DNA from: UBA1181 sp963619325
GTDB lineage: Bacteria > Bacteroidota > Bacteroidia > Bacteroidales > Paludibacteraceae
DNA length: 64,000 bases
NCBI GenBank assembly: GCA_963619325.1
Contig: CAVEVQ010000008.1
Coordinates: 6,466-70,465 of the forward strand
Direction of reading: 5' to 3'
This document shows, one piece after another, positions 17,615-27,059 of this stretch. Positions within the stretch are counted from its first letter, which is position 1; every line of letters starts with the position of its first letter. Made by a program: the position numbers and the translations under genes. The notes beneath the pieces are model-generated. The model saw nothing but the letters and a program-made list of their open reading frames with translations, was not told where the DNA came from and made no database searches.

Positions 17615-19315
17615 TTAACAATCCTCGTCGGGAAAATCCTTTCTAATGTCGCGACTCAATTTCATCGCGCAAAAATTAGGGCCGCACATCGTGCAGTATT
17701 CTCCGTTGATATGCTTCCCATGATTAAAATACTCCATCGCACGTTCGGGATCCAAAGAGAGGTCAAATTGGTCTTTCCAACGGAATTCAAAACGGGCCTT
17801 GCTCAACGCATTGTCGCGAACTTGCGCTCCTGGATGTCCCTTAGCCAAATCCGCCGCATGTGCCGCAATCTTGTAGGTGATCACTCCGACACGCACATCC
17901 TCTTTCTCCGGCAAACTAAGATGTTCCTTCGGTGTGACGTAGCAAAGCATCGCCGTACCCAACCAACCGATCTGGGCAGCACCGATAGCCGAGGTTATGT
18001 GGTCATAACCTGGAGCAATGTCCGTTACCAAGGGACCTAATGTGTAAAAAGGCGCGTTGTGACATTTTTCAATCTGGCGTTCCATATTCTCCTTGATTTT
18101 ATGCAATGGCACATGTCCTGGACCTTCTATGAACGCCTGCACGTTCTTATCCCATGCACGAAGCACCAACTCACCCATCGTGTCAAGTTCAGCAAACTGA
18201 GCTGCATCGTTGGCATCTGCAGTTGAGCCAGGACGAAGTCCATCACCCAAAGAGACTGCTACGTCATATTGTGCAAGGATGTCACAGATATCATCAAAAT
18301 GTTCATAGAGGAAACTTTCTTGGTCATGAATCAAGCACCATTTACTCATGATACTTCCGCCACGACTCACGATACCCGTGACACGACTATCTGCCAGATG
18401 AACATTCTTACGGCGAATACCAGCATGGATCGTGAAATAATCCACTCCTTGCTCGCACTGCTCGATAAGCGTGTCTTTGAAAATCTCCCAAGTGAGATCT
18501 TCCACCTTGCCATTCACCTTTTCAAGAGCCTGATAGATAGGCACTGTGCCAACGGGAACCGGACAGTTACGGATGATCCACTCTCGTGTCTCGTGGATAT
18601 TAGCACCTGTAGAAAGGTCCATCAAGGTGTCTCCACCCCATTTGCAACTCCAAAGAGATTTTTCCACCTCCTCTTCAATCGTAGATGTCGTGGCAGAGTT
18701 ACCAATGTTTGTGTTGATTTTCACCAAGAAATTTCTACCTATAATCATCGGTTCAGCCTCTGGGTGATTGATGTTGGCAGGAAGTACAGCACGCCCTGCA
18801 GCAATCTCGTCACGCACAAACTCAGGCGTGATATGCGTCTCAATGCCCAAATCCTTGCAGTTCATATTCTCACGAATTGAGACGTACTCCATCTCGGGCG
18901 TTACGACTCCAGCCTTCGCATACGCCATTTGCGTGATGTTTTTTCCTTTCTTCGCACGATAAGGAAGGGCGATATGTTCGAAACGAAGATGATCCAAACT
19001 TTTGTCGTCACGACGTATTCTTCCATACTCCGAGGTAATCTCGGGCAAACGCTCTACATCTCCCCTTGACACAATCCACTCCTCGCGCAACCGAGGCAGA
19101 CCTTTCTTCAAATCAATTTCAACATTAGGGTCGCTGAATGATCCACTCGTGTCATAGACCATAATCTTCGGATTGGGAGTGACAACCCTCTTCCCCTCTA
19201 CAAAATTGGTGCTCGGCACCTGCTCCACCTGTCGCATGCCGACACGGAGGAAAGGAAATTTCTCTCCTTTCAAATAAACTTTCTCAGAACGAGGGTACGT
19301 TATGCGCGAATCCAT
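17615..19315 (-). CDS. thiC: Phosphomethylpyrimidine synthase ThiC
   Basis: A 566-residue ThiC, the radical SAM enzyme that rearranges aminoimidazole ribotide into the pyrimidine of thiamine. The C-terminal cluster motif is visible as YCTMCGPNFCAM (CxxCxxxxC). Internal family stretches include KINTNIGNSATTSTIEEE near residue 195, GGDTLMDLSTGANIHETR near 230, and SLGDGLRPGSTADANDAAQ near 355. It starts MDSRITYPRSEKVYL, with an N-terminal domain as in bacterial enzymes. It sits between thiG (45 bases upstream) and thiH and is controlled with the whole operon by the TPP riboswitch. Confidence 0.98.
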   Translation of the reverse strand: MDSRITYPRSEKVYLKGEKFPFLRVGMRQVEQVPSTNFVEGKRVVTPNPKIMVYDTSGSFSDPNVEIDLKKGLPRLREEWIVSRGDVERLPEITSEYGRIRRDDKSLDHLRFEHIALPYRAKKGKNITQMAYAKAGVVTPEMEYVSIRENMNCKDLGIETHITPEFVRDEIAAGRAVLPANINHPEAEPMIIGRNFLVKINTNIGNSATTSTIEEEVEKSLWSCKWGGDTLMDLSTGANIHETREWIIRNCPVPVGTVPIYQALEKVNGKVEDLTWEIFKDTLIEQCEQGVDYFTIHAGIRRKNVHLADSRVTGIVSRGGSIMSKWCLIHDQESFLYEHFDDICDILAQYDVAVSLGDGLRPGSTADANDAAQFAELDTMGELVLRAWDKNVQAFIEGPGHVPLHKIKENMERQIEKCHNAPFYTLGPLVTDIAPGYDHITSAIGAAQIGWLGTAMLCYVTPKEHLSLPEKEDVRVGVITYKIAAHAADLAKGHPGAQVRDNALSKARFEFRWKDQFDLSLDPERAMEYFNHGKHINGEYCTMCGPNFCAMKLSRDIRKDFPDEDC

Positions 19316-19360
19316 ATTTTACTTACCAAATATTATTTATGTGATCTAAATCAGAATAAA

Positions 19361-20134
19361 TTAATTCAAAAAACTTGTCAGGGGAGAAGAAGCCTCTGCA
19401 ACGAAGTTATTGGCTTGCACAGCCAGACCAGCCTCGTACGCCATACGCCCCGCCTCAACAGCCTGCGCAAACGCCTTCGCCATAGCAACTGGGTCGTTTG
19501 ACACTGCCACTGCCGTGTTGACTAAACAAGCAGACGCACCCATCTCCATTGCCTCTGCAGCATGACTTGGCGCGCCAATACCTGCATCTACAACGACAGG
19601 AACGTTCGCTTGTTCAATGATGATTCTCAGAAAATCCTTCGTCTGCAATCCCTTATTGGTTCCGATTGGTGCACCCAACGGCATAACAGTAGAGGCTCCA
19701 GCCTCTTCCAACTGACGACACAATGTCGGGTCTGCCTGACAATAAGGAAGCACCACGAAACCTTGCTTCACCAACTGCTCGGTAGCCTTCAACGTCTCTA
19801 CCGAGTCTGGCAACAAATAGCGGGGATCTGGGTGAATCTCCAATTTCAACCAGTTGGTTCCGAACGCCTCGCGAGCCATCTGAGCGGCGAAAACGGCTTC
19901 CTCTGCATTACGCACACCCGATGTGTTAGGCAAAAGCTGAATTTTATCGTTCAACACATGTTTAAGCATATCGTCTTCAGAATCCTCCAACTCCACACGC
20001 TTCATAGCAATCGTAACCATCTCTGAGCCAGACGCCTGTATTGCCTCTGCCATCAACTTGTTTGAATTAAACTTTCCCGTTCCAAGAAAGAGCCGAGAAT
20101 TAAACTCTCTACCTGCAATTATTAATTTTTGCAT
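19361..20134 (-). CDS. thiG: Thiazole synthase ThiG
   Basis: A 257-residue TIM-barrel enzyme that assembles the thiazole phosphate from deoxyxylulose 5-phosphate, dehydroglycine and the sulfur carried by ThiS. The Schiff-base lysine region is visible as NWLKLEIHPDPRYLLPD near residue 95, with LPNTSGVRNAEEAVFAAQMAR before it. The phosphate-binding strands PVVVDAGIGAPSHA and MGASACLVNTAVA follow near residues 180 and 205. Length is normal. The gene follows thiE by 41 bases and precedes thiC by 45 bases. Confidence 0.97.
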   Translation of the reverse strand: MQKLIIAGREFNSRLFLGTGKFNSNKLMAEAIQASGSEMVTIAMKRVELEDSEDDMLKHVLNDKIQLLPNTSGVRNAEEAVFAAQMAREAFGTNWLKLEIHPDPRYLLPDSVETLKATEQLVKQGFVVLPYCQADPTLCRQLEEAGASTVMPLGAPIGTNKGLQTKDFLRIIIEQANVPVVVDAGIGAPSHAAEAMEMGASACLVNTAVAVSNDPVAMAKAFAQAVEAGRMAYEAGLAVQANNFVAEASSPLTSFLN

Positions 20135-20175
20135 ATCTTCTATCTATTTTGTTCTAAGATGCCATAATTGCAACC

Positions 20176-20835
20176 TTAGATAACACTATTATTCTTTATT
20201 TCTATACTAAATTTCTGAATTTCAGCACTTGGTTGATCCGCACGCAAAACAGCGCCCGACACGGCAATGCCCGAAACACCTGTCTGCATCACCGTCGGAA
20301 TGTCCGCTATCGTGATACCGCCAATCGCCACAATCGGGATTTGTAGGTAATCTTCCTTCATTCGAGCAACAATTCGACGATAGCCCTCTTCCCCTAAAAT
20401 AGGCGATAGTTTTTTCTTCGTCTGCGTAAATCGGAATGGGCCACAACCGATATAATCAACGCCTTGAGCAACCAACCGCTTCACATCCTCGTATGTGTTG
20501 GCTGTTCCTCCAATGATAAAAGAGTCGCCCAAAACCTTACGAGCTTCATCCACAGGCATATCTTTTTCCCCCAAGTGGACACCATCCGCACCAATCTCTT
20601 TCACCAATGCTACATTATCGTCAATGATGAAAACCGCTTTATGCTCCGCGCAAATCTTTTTAGCCAGCAAAGCGTTCTCTCTCAGCTCGTCAACCGATGC
20701 ATCTTTCATACGCAACTGCACCCACTTGCAACCGCCCTCCAGAACCAAACGAATGGAGTCTATGTAAGAATATTTCTCCGTGAAATGCGAGATAAACTGA
20801 AGCGACACCTTCTCTAACTTTTCTTTCTTTGTCAT
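20176..20835 (-). CDS. thiE: Thiamine phosphate synthase ThiE
   Basis: A 219-residue enzyme (started at 20835) that joins the pyrimidine and thiazole halves into thiamine phosphate. Family features are WVQLRMKDASVDE (pyrophosphate-side residues), FIIDDNVALVKEIGADGVHLGEKDM, IGGTANTYEDV, and YIGCGPFRFTQTKK. The last, with IVAIGGI near the C-terminus, is the substrate-closing loop and phosphate site. The start at 20835 is preferred because GGAGG lies close upstream and because the alternative ATG at 20850 would overlap the thiS stop. This is the more conserved of the two ThiE-like proteins of the operon. Confidence 0.96.
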   Translation of the reverse strand: MTKKEKLEKVSLQFISHFTEKYSYIDSIRLVLEGGCKWVQLRMKDASVDELRENALLAKKICAEHKAVFIIDDNVALVKEIGADGVHLGEKDMPVDEARKVLGDSFIIGGTANTYEDVKRLVAQGVDYIGCGPFRFTQTKKKLSPILGEEGYRRIVARMKEDYLQIPIVAIGGITIADIPTVMQTGVSGIAVSGAVLRADQPSAEIQKFSIEIKNNSVI

Positions 20836-20837
20836 GA

Positions 20838-21047
20838 TTAACCTCCGCAAGCAGCTTTTATCATCACGATTTTATCCCCGTCGGACAGCATTTTCTCTGT
20901 CCATTTTGCGCGAGGCACTACCACGTTGTTAACCCCCACTGCAATTCCTTTTTCAGGAAACTGCATTTCCTCGGCAAGGACACTCAAACTCGTAGCCTGA
21001 GTCTCCACCTCTTTTGAGTTCACTAATACCTTCATAATTTCAGACAT
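20838..21047 (-). CDS. thiS: Sulfur carrier protein ThiS
   Basis: A 69-residue beta-grasp sulfur carrier, first gene of the operon. It ends in Gly-Gly (IKAACGG), which ThiF adenylates and which becomes the thiocarboxylate that feeds ThiG. The start at 21047 is chosen because GGAGG lies eight bases upstream (minus strand) and gives a protein of normal length. An open frame extends to 21110 but adds 21 residues unlike ThiS. The stop codon lies two bases before the thiE start, so translation is probably coupled. Confidence 0.93.
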   Translation of the reverse strand: MSEIMKVLVNSKEVETQATSLSVLAEEMQFPEKGIAVGVNNVVVPRAKWTEKMLSDGDKIVMIKAACGG

Positions 21048-21183
21048 TCTTTCGTTCCTCCAAACCTCATTTGTCAACGAGAAATTCGGATGTATTTTCA
21101 AGGTATTCAAAAGAAGAAACGCTTGCTTTCACGATCACTCGCAAAAGAGACACGGTGCAAACCTAAAGGTAATGAAATGTAGG

Positions 21184-21203
21184 GGAAAACTCTTAAAAAG
21201 AGT
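21184..21203 (-). promoter_or_regulatory. Hairpin with T-run downstream of the TPP aptamer
   Basis: On the minus strand ACTCT-TTTTA-AGAGT is followed by TTTT. It lies between the aptamer and thiS and may be the expression platform (a weak terminator). The stem is only 5-6 bp, so the role is uncertain. Confidence 0.45.
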
Positions 21204-21221
21204 GAATCAACAAAACTTCGC

Positions 21222-21295
21222 ATCTAAATTCCTACGGCAGCATTACCTGCATCAGGTCGGAGGGTATAATCTCAGCACCACGGCACCCCTTTTGA
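21222..21295 (-). ncRNA. TPP riboswitch (THI element) aptamer
   Basis: On the minus strand the conserved blocks of the thiamine pyrophosphate aptamer appear in order: GGGGTGCC, GCTGAGAT, ACCC, GACCTGAT, GGTAATGC, then GCCGTAGGAA. It sits between the operon promoter and thiS. When TPP is bound it is expected to shut off the seven-gene thiamine operon, by termination or by blocking translation of thiS. Confidence 0.96.
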
Positions 21296-21304
21296 ATACA
21301 TCGG

Positions 21305-21335
21305 CAAATATAGAAAATCATTTTGTGAAAACAAA
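21305..21335 (-). promoter_or_regulatory. Promoter of the thiamine operon
   Basis: Minus-strand TTTG (21332-21335), a 19-base spacer and TATATTTG (21305-21312) match the Bacteroidetes consensus exactly. The predicted start near 21298 is just in front of the TPP aptamer. Confidence 0.9.
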
Positions 21336-21534
21336 AAGCATAAGTCAGAGAGAATGATATAATTTCATTTTCATCCTTCCACAACTGCTATTCCGAATTT
21401 CTGTCATTTGTGGCAAAAATTCGGAATAGCAACTCGATCCAATCCGTCATTGGGTTTAATGTATTAAGCAAATCAACGATTCCTTTGTAAACTTGTTAAA
21501 CAAAACCTGCTTTCTCCCTTTCACCATTTTTTTG

Positions 21535-21542
21535 TACCTTTG
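21535..21542 (+). promoter_or_regulatory. -7 box before parE
   Basis: TACCTTTG followed by CG, the common Bacteroidetes form. It ends 28 bases before the ATG at 21571. It also argues against a start at 21493, which would lie upstream of this promoter. Confidence 0.6.
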
Positions 21543-21570
21543 CGTTTATCTTAAGATATTTTTCCTTTTT

Positions 21571-23463
21571 ATGGCAGAAGAGTTAGACTTTAACATAGAA
21601 AATTCACAAGTTGGCAATTACGACGATGACAGCATCCGACACCTGGAAGGACTCGAACATGTGCGTCTTCGTCCGGGTATGTACATCGGTAAATTGGGCG
21701 ATGGGTCTCATGCCGACGATGGCATCTACGTTTTGTTGAAAGAGGTGTTAGACAACAGCATTGACGAGTTCCGCATGAAAGCGGGAAAACAAATAGACAT
21801 CACTTTGCAAGATGGCGCGATCACCGTCCGCGACTATGGACGAGGTATTCCACAAGGTAAGATGATCGATGCCGTCTCAATGATGAACACGGGTGGCAAA
21901 TACGACAGCAAGGTGTTCAAAAAATCTGTCGGACTGAACGGCGTAGGTACGAAAGCTGTCAACGCACTCTCGTCTGAATTCCGTGTGCAGAGTTTCCGAG
22001 ATGGGAAGACGAGAATCGCAGAGTTTTCGCGAGGCGAACTTATCAAAGACTCCGGAATCATAGATACAGATCAACCGAATGGTACGCTTGTCTTCTTTCG
22101 TCCGGATGACGACCCCAAGTACAAACTCTTCGTCAACTACAAATACAAGGAGGAGTTCATCGAAACCATGTTGCGTAATTACGCATACCTCAACACTGGT
22201 CTCACGCTCTTCTTCAACGGAAAGAAAATTTATTCCAAAAATGGTCTGCTTGACCTGCTCACCGAGTCCGTTATTCTTGAGCCTCTCTACCCTATCATCC
22301 ACTTGAAAGGCGACGATATAGAGATAGCCTTCACGCACTGCCAACAATACGGAGAGACTTATTTCTCATTCGTCAACGGTCAGCACACCACCCAAGGAGG
22401 AACGCACCAATCAGCCTACCGTGAGGCACTTGGCAAGACAATCAAGGAGTTTTACAATAAAAACATGGACTTAGCGGATATCCGCCAGGGTATCGTTGCC
22501 GCCATCGCCATCAATGTCGAAGAACCTGTCTTTGAGAGTCAAACGAAGACGAAATTAGGATCTAAGGACGTCGACCAAGCAGGCACGCTCTCTGTCAACA
22601 AATTCGTCAACGACTTTGTCAAGACAGAATTAGACAACTATCTGCACAAGAACCCCATTACCGTAGAAACATTGCTACAAAAAATCTTGGAAGCAGAAAA
22701 AGAGCGTAAAGCCATCGCCGGCGTTACGAAAGCGGCCCGTGAGCGTGCCAAAAAAGTGAATCTCTGCAACAAGAAACTTCGAGACTGCCGCATCCACTAT
22801 AACGACGTAAAAGGCGATAAGCAAGAAAAATCGTCTATTTTCATCACCGAGGGATTATCGGCGAGCGGATCCATCACAAAATGTCGCGATGTGTCCTATC
22901 AAGCGGTCTTCAGCCTGCGAGGAAAGACCCCCAACAGTTGGGGTTCCTCTCGTGAAATCGTCTACAAGAACGAGGAATACAACCTTCTCCAAGCTGCCCT
23001 CAACATTGAAGAAGGCATGGAAGGGCTACGCTATAACAAGGTGATCATCGCAACCGATGCCGACGACGACGGAATGCACATCCGACTGCTGCTGCTCACC
23101 TTCTTCCTACAATTCTTCCCCGACCTCGTTCGTCAAGGACATGTCTACATACTGCAAACACCTCTATTCCGTGTGCGCGACAAAAAGCAGACTTTCTACT
23201 GCTACAACGACGAAGAACGAATCAATGCTTTGAAAACCATCGGAGCAAAAGCAGAGATAACCCGATTCAAAGGATTAGGAGAAATCAGCGACCACGAGTT
23301 CAAATATTTCATCGGCGAGGATATCCGCCTTGACCAAGTAGTTTTGCGCAAGGGAGATGCCTTCAACGACTTGTTAGAGTTCTATCGTGGCAAAAACACA
23401 CCTCAACGACGAGACTTCATCATCGACAACCTCGTCATTGAAGAAGATGTACCGAAAGACTAA
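21571..23463 (+). CDS. parE: DNA topoisomerase IV subunit B
   Basis: A 630-residue type IIA topoisomerase B subunit; with ParC it unlinks replicated chromosomes. The ATPase domain begins with HLEGLEHVRLRPGMYIG, the Asn/Asp switch region EVLDNSIDEF follows near residue 70, and GVGTKAVNALSSEF is the ATP lid. The TOPRIM domain shows ITEGLSASGSI and DADDDGMHIRLLLL; EITRFKGLGEI follows. It lacks a GyrB-type C-terminus, and the length suits ParE. The start at 21571 is preferred over 21493, because the extra hydrophobic residues are unlike the family and a promoter box lies between. rpiB follows after 23 bases. Confidence 0.93.
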   Translation: MAEELDFNIENSQVGNYDDDSIRHLEGLEHVRLRPGMYIGKLGDGSHADDGIYVLLKEVLDNSIDEFRMKAGKQIDITLQDGAITVRDYGRGIPQGKMIDAVSMMNTGGKYDSKVFKKSVGLNGVGTKAVNALSSEFRVQSFRDGKTRIAEFSRGELIKDSGIIDTDQPNGTLVFFRPDDDPKYKLFVNYKYKEEFIETMLRNYAYLNTGLTLFFNGKKIYSKNGLLDLLTESVILEPLYPIIHLKGDDIEIAFTHCQQYGETYFSFVNGQHTTQGGTHQSAYREALGKTIKEFYNKNMDLADIRQGIVAAIAINVEEPVFESQTKTKLGSKDVDQAGTLSVNKFVNDFVKTELDNYLHKNPITVETLLQKILEAEKERKAIAGVTKAARERAKKVNLCNKKLRDCRIHYNDVKGDKQEKSSIFITEGLSASGSITKCRDVSYQAVFSLRGKTPNSWGSSREIVYKNEEYNLLQAALNIEEGMEGLRYNKVIIATDADDDGMHIRLLLLTFFLQFFPDLVRQGHVYILQTPLFRVRDKKQTFYCYNDEERINALKTIGAKAEITRFKGLGEISDHEFKYFIGEDIRLDQVVLRKGDAFNDLLEFYRGKNTPQRRDFIIDNLVIEEDVPKD

Positions 23464-23486
23464 TAAACAACCCTTCATCAATAAAT

Positions 23487-23936
23487 ATGAAAGCCCTAAA
23501 CGAATTGACTATCGGCATCGCCAACGACCATGCCGGAGTAGAAGTAAAAAACTTCATCATTGACAACTTGTCTGAAAAGGTTAAAAAAATCGTCAATTTT
23601 GGAACCGACACCACCGACAGTTGCGATTACCCAGACTTTGCACACCCTCTCGCCACTGCGGTTGAGAACGGAGAATGCGACTTCGGAATCGCCATCTGCG
23701 GAACTGGAAACGGCATCTGTATCACCTGCAATAAACACCAGGGGATACGAGCAGCCCTTTCTTGGGAAGTCGAAATAGCCAAATTAGGACGGCAACATAA
23801 CAACGCCAACATCGTAGGCATTCCAGCACGTTTCATCTCAAAAGAGAAAGCATTAGAAATCGTTGAGGCTTTCCTTTCTACAGACTTTGAAGGAGGCAGA
23901 CACCAACGCAGGATAGAAAAAATTCCTGTCAAATAA
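23487..23936 (+). CDS. rpiB: Ribose 5-phosphate isomerase B
   Basis: A 149-residue RpiB/LacA/LacB-family isomerase interconverting ribose 5-phosphate and ribulose 5-phosphate in the non-oxidative pentose phosphate pathway. It shows IANDHAGVEVK (phosphate and substrate residues), DYPDFAHPLA, and the active-site loop CGTGNGICITCNKHQGIRAAL with the catalytic cysteine. HNNANIVGIPARFI is the final conserved strand. Length is normal. It follows parE by 23 bases and is probably on the same transcript. Confidence 0.95.
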   Translation: MKALNELTIGIANDHAGVEVKNFIIDNLSEKVKKIVNFGTDTTDSCDYPDFAHPLATAVENGECDFGIAICGTGNGICITCNKHQGIRAALSWEVEIAKLGRQHNNANIVGIPARFISKEKALEIVEAFLSTDFEGGRHQRRIEKIPVK

Positions 23937-23958
23937 TAGGTCATATCAAATAGTTACA

Positions 23959-23966
23959 TAAATTTG
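23959..23966 (+). promoter_or_regulatory. -7 box before the GH9 cellulase gene
   Basis: TAAATTTG matches TAnnTTTG, 109 bases before the ATG. The leader between contains GGGG and CCC blocks (23973-23989) that could form a small hairpin; no TTTG is found at 19 bases. Confidence 0.5.
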
Positions 23967-24074
23967 CGAGAAGGGGGTGATTCATTCCCGCATATTTTTC
24001 GTACTACTTACGCAGATTCCTTTCGGAACGCATTTTAAAAGAAATAACCTTAGTATATAAGTAATAGGTAATCT

Positions 24075-27032
24075 ATGAAACACATTAAACAAATTTTTCT
24101 ATCCGTGGCTCTGACTGCATCGACAGCGATGGGACTCAATGCCCAAAGTCCTGCGTTCACGAACGACCAGTACAAAAAAGCCGTATGGATAACGACTCGT
24201 TTCTACGGGGCTCAACGCTCGGGAGATGGTCCGAACTGGCTCATCGCCGACTATGAACCAACCGACGTGGCAAACGATTGTAACGGGAACCTCTCCGCAT
24301 TCATAAAAGGCAAATCATACGTCAAAGATGCAGATGGCTCGTATGACTTGACAGGAGGTTGGTATGATTGTGGTGATTTCGCCACATTCGGTCAAACTTT
24401 CTTCTACTCCGCCTATATGCTCGTGTTGGCATACACAGAGTTTCCCGCAGGGTATGACGACCTCTACTCCGCCGACTACCATGGCTACATAGAATCCGGC
24501 AATTACACCTACGAAGGAGGCAAGGGAGTTCCCAATGGGATACCAGACATCTTAGACGAGGCCAAATATGCAACAGACTTCATCTTGAAGGCTGTTCGCG
24601 ACGAAAACACCTTCTACTATCAAAAAGGAGATGGAGACGCAGACCACAAAGTTTGGTGTACTTCTCCGACCAAGTCAACCCTGAGCGTCTCTAACGGAGG
24701 AGAGTCCGACGGAAGCCGCTATGTTGGCAAAGCAACTGGAAACGTCACTTCTATGGCATCGCTGGCTGGTGCTGCTTTAGCCGCCATGTCTAAAGCCTAC
24801 GCGAAATTTGACCCTGCCTATGCTGCACAATGTTTGGAGAAAGCAAAAGTTTGTTACAACTTCGTGACCAAAACATCAAAAGGGAACAGTGGTGCATGCG
24901 CTTTCTACGGAAACAAGCCTAAATACATTACCGACGAGACAATTTTCTATGCGGAGATGTACCGTGCCACGGGAGAAAAACAATACCTGACCGCTGCGGA
25001 AAACGCCGCCTCTTCATGGATGACGCAAGAGTCTGGATACAACCACAATTTCAGTCTCTGCTACAACAACACAGAAGACCTCGGTTGCTACTTAATGGCT
25101 TCATTGGGAGACGCCACTTCCTATAGCGAATATGGTAAAACTGCATTACAGTTCTTCGTCGACCTCTACAAGCCATCGTCTGGCTATTTTATGAACAAAA
25201 AGAATGACAGTTGGGGTGTGCTGAGATTTCCTGCCAACCAGGCATTCGTAGTTGCTTTGTATAGTAAGCTCATGGGCGAAACAACCATCAACCCTTACGC
25301 ATTGAAAACTATCGACTACATCTTGGGTGATAATGGTCAGAAGTTCTCGTACATCGTCGGTTTCGGCAGCAAACACCCACTCTACCCCCATCATCGTAAC
25401 TTCTATCGTTCAGATAACAACAACGAGGGGAATCTGCCAACTATCACCTACGACTACAAATACGTGCAACTCGGCTACTTAGTAGGAGGTTCACTCAACG
25501 ACGGTGCTTACGAGGATGTTGAGAAATCATACACCTATTCTGAAGGTGGTATTGACTACAATGCAGGTCTTGTGGGTGCATTGGGTTATATCAATTCAAT
25601 GCTCAACCCTGTTGACGTAAACAAATTCGGACATCCAACTCCTAAGTTTGATGGCGAGATTTCAATCTGTGGCGTTCAATCCGTGGTGTTAGACCCTCAA
25701 GTGTCAGCTTCAGGACAAAGAAAGTTCAACTGGTATAAAGATGGCACATTGGTAAGTTCTTCAACCACTGCTACCACCTACACAGCAACATCAGCTGGCG
25801 AATATACTTGCGAAATTGACTCCGCAGGAGAATGGAAAACGTCAGCCTCTGTCACTGTCAGTGCGAAACTACCAGAAGTTGAATGGGAAGAAGAAATTCA
25901 ACTATGCTCTCCTTCTACAGCCACTTTAGACCTCACATTCGACAATGTCCCTGTAACCTACCAATGGTACGAGGATGAGAAAACGATCAAGAACGCAACT
26001 TCTGCGACCTATTTCGTAACCAGCGCAGGCAACTTCAAATGCGAAGTGAGTGCAACTAACTGTGGAACTACGATCTACGAAGTTGAAGTAACATCCTTAC
26101 TACCTTCCGTGGCCGACGCAGAATCCGACAGAGACGGCAACGTCACAATGACCATTTCTGGAGACGGAGAATACGAGTGGTACACCCAAGCAGAAGGAGG
26201 AACAGCCATTCACACTGGCGCAACCTACACAACGAAAATCACACAAGACACCTACTTCTATGTGAAAGATGCAGGCGAAATGAATATCACCGTTGGACCT
26301 ACAGCCTCGAATTTCACTGGCACAGGTGTCAACTGGGGTAATATCGGAGCAGCCTTCACCGCCACAAAGGCATGTCAGATAACGTCTATCGCCGTCTACT
26401 GCCTTGGAAGCCCATACAACACAGGCTCGCAAACGGTTACCGCAGAGTTGGCAGGTAGCGCAACAGGTTCATTCACCTCAGATGCTTTCACTGTCAGCGG
26501 AGGCGACCAATTCTACACGGTGAATTTCAGCACCCCTATTGAAATTCCTTCCGCAGGAAACTACACATTGACTATCAAAGCCAGCGGATTCGCTAATCCA
26601 TACTACCAAAGTATAACTGACTACGCATCGTTCGCTAATCAAGGCAATCCGTTGACATTCACAGGTTCAACCAACTCAAACGGTGGGTTCCCTGGACTGG
26701 CTAATTGGCAAGTGATGACGGGTTCCGGCTGCGACAGAGCTGTTGTTAAAGCAATCAAGGGTAACGGAACGGACGTCAACGAGGCAACCGCAGACGCAAC
26801 CATTTCAGTGTCTCCAATTCCATGCCACGATGTTCTCTACATCAATATCGCAAGCGAAAACACCATTCAATATGAAATCGTCAATATGATAGGCACAACT
26901 ATCAAGACAGACAAAGCAAGCAGCGATGAGTTGAGAAACGGAATCAACGTGGCAAACCTTTCCTCAGGCATCTACTTGATACGCATTAATGACAGCGAGC
27001 GTACGATAGTAGAAAGATTTGTGAAAAAATAA
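24075..27032 (+). CDS. Secreted GH9 cellulase with Ig-like domains and T9SS sorting domain
   Basis: A 985-residue exported glycoside hydrolase of family 9, expected to cut cellulose or beta-1,4-glucans by inversion. A signal peptide (residues 1-24, ending GLNAQ) is followed directly by the catalytic domain (about 25-515), without the N-terminal Ig domain seen in many GH9 enzymes. Catalytic-site stretches are GGWYDCGDF near residue 95 (aspartates), KHPLYPHHR near 433 (His, Arg), and YSEGGIDYNAG with likely acid Glu490. Three Ig-like modules follow (about 525-600, 600-680, 680-740; WYKDGTLV and WYEDEKTI mark two). Next is a beta-sandwich of unknown role (740-895). The last 80 residues (SVSPIPCHDVLYI to VERFVKK) are a type A type IX secretion sorting domain. 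Confidence 0.92.
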   Translation: MKHIKQIFLSVALTASTAMGLNAQSPAFTNDQYKKAVWITTRFYGAQRSGDGPNWLIADYEPTDVANDCNGNLSAFIKGKSYVKDADGSYDLTGGWYDCGDFATFGQTFFYSAYMLVLAYTEFPAGYDDLYSADYHGYIESGNYTYEGGKGVPNGIPDILDEAKYATDFILKAVRDENTFYYQKGDGDADHKVWCTSPTKSTLSVSNGGESDGSRYVGKATGNVTSMASLAGAALAAMSKAYAKFDPAYAAQCLEKAKVCYNFVTKTSKGNSGACAFYGNKPKYITDETIFYAEMYRATGEKQYLTAAENAASSWMTQESGYNHNFSLCYNNTEDLGCYLMASLGDATSYSEYGKTALQFFVDLYKPSSGYFMNKKNDSWGVLRFPANQAFVVALYSKLMGETTINPYALKTIDYILGDNGQKFSYIVGFGSKHPLYPHHRNFYRSDNNNEGNLPTITYDYKYVQLGYLVGGSLNDGAYEDVEKSYTYSEGGIDYNAGLVGALGYINSMLNPVDVNKFGHPTPKFDGEISICGVQSVVLDPQVSASGQRKFNWYKDGTLVSSSTTATTYTATSAGEYTCEIDSAGEWKTSASVTVSAKLPEVEWEEEIQLCSPSTATLDLTFDNVPVTYQWYEDEKTIKNATSATYFVTSAGNFKCEVSATNCGTTIYEVEVTSLLPSVADAESDRDGNVTMTISGDGEYEWYTQAEGGTAIHTGATYTTKITQDTYFYVKDAGEMNITVGPTASNFTGTGVNWGNIGAAFTATKACQITSIAVYCLGSPYNTGSQTVTAELAGSATGSFTSDAFTVSGGDQFYTVNFSTPIEIPSAGNYTLTIKASGFANPYYQSITDYASFANQGNPLTFTGSTNSNGGFPGLANWQVMTGSGCDRAVVKAIKGNGTDVNEATADATISVSPIPCHDVLYINIASENTIQYEIVNMIGTTIKTDKASSDELRNGINVANLSSGIYLIRINDSERTIVERFVKK

Positions 27033-27044
27033 AGAAAAATATTG

Positions 27045-27052
27045 TACATTTG
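27045..27052 (+). promoter_or_regulatory. -7 box before fba
   Basis: TACATTTG matches TAnnTTTG, with TTTG 23 bases upstream at 27018-27021. It lies just in front of the hairpin at 27060-27088, so an fba message starting here would begin with that hairpin. Confidence 0.5.
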
Positions 27053-27059
27053 CTTATGA

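Noticed and set aside
21493..21570. A start for parE at 21493.
   Set aside because: The extra 26 residues are hydrophobic and unlike ParE, and a -7 promoter box lies between the two starts.
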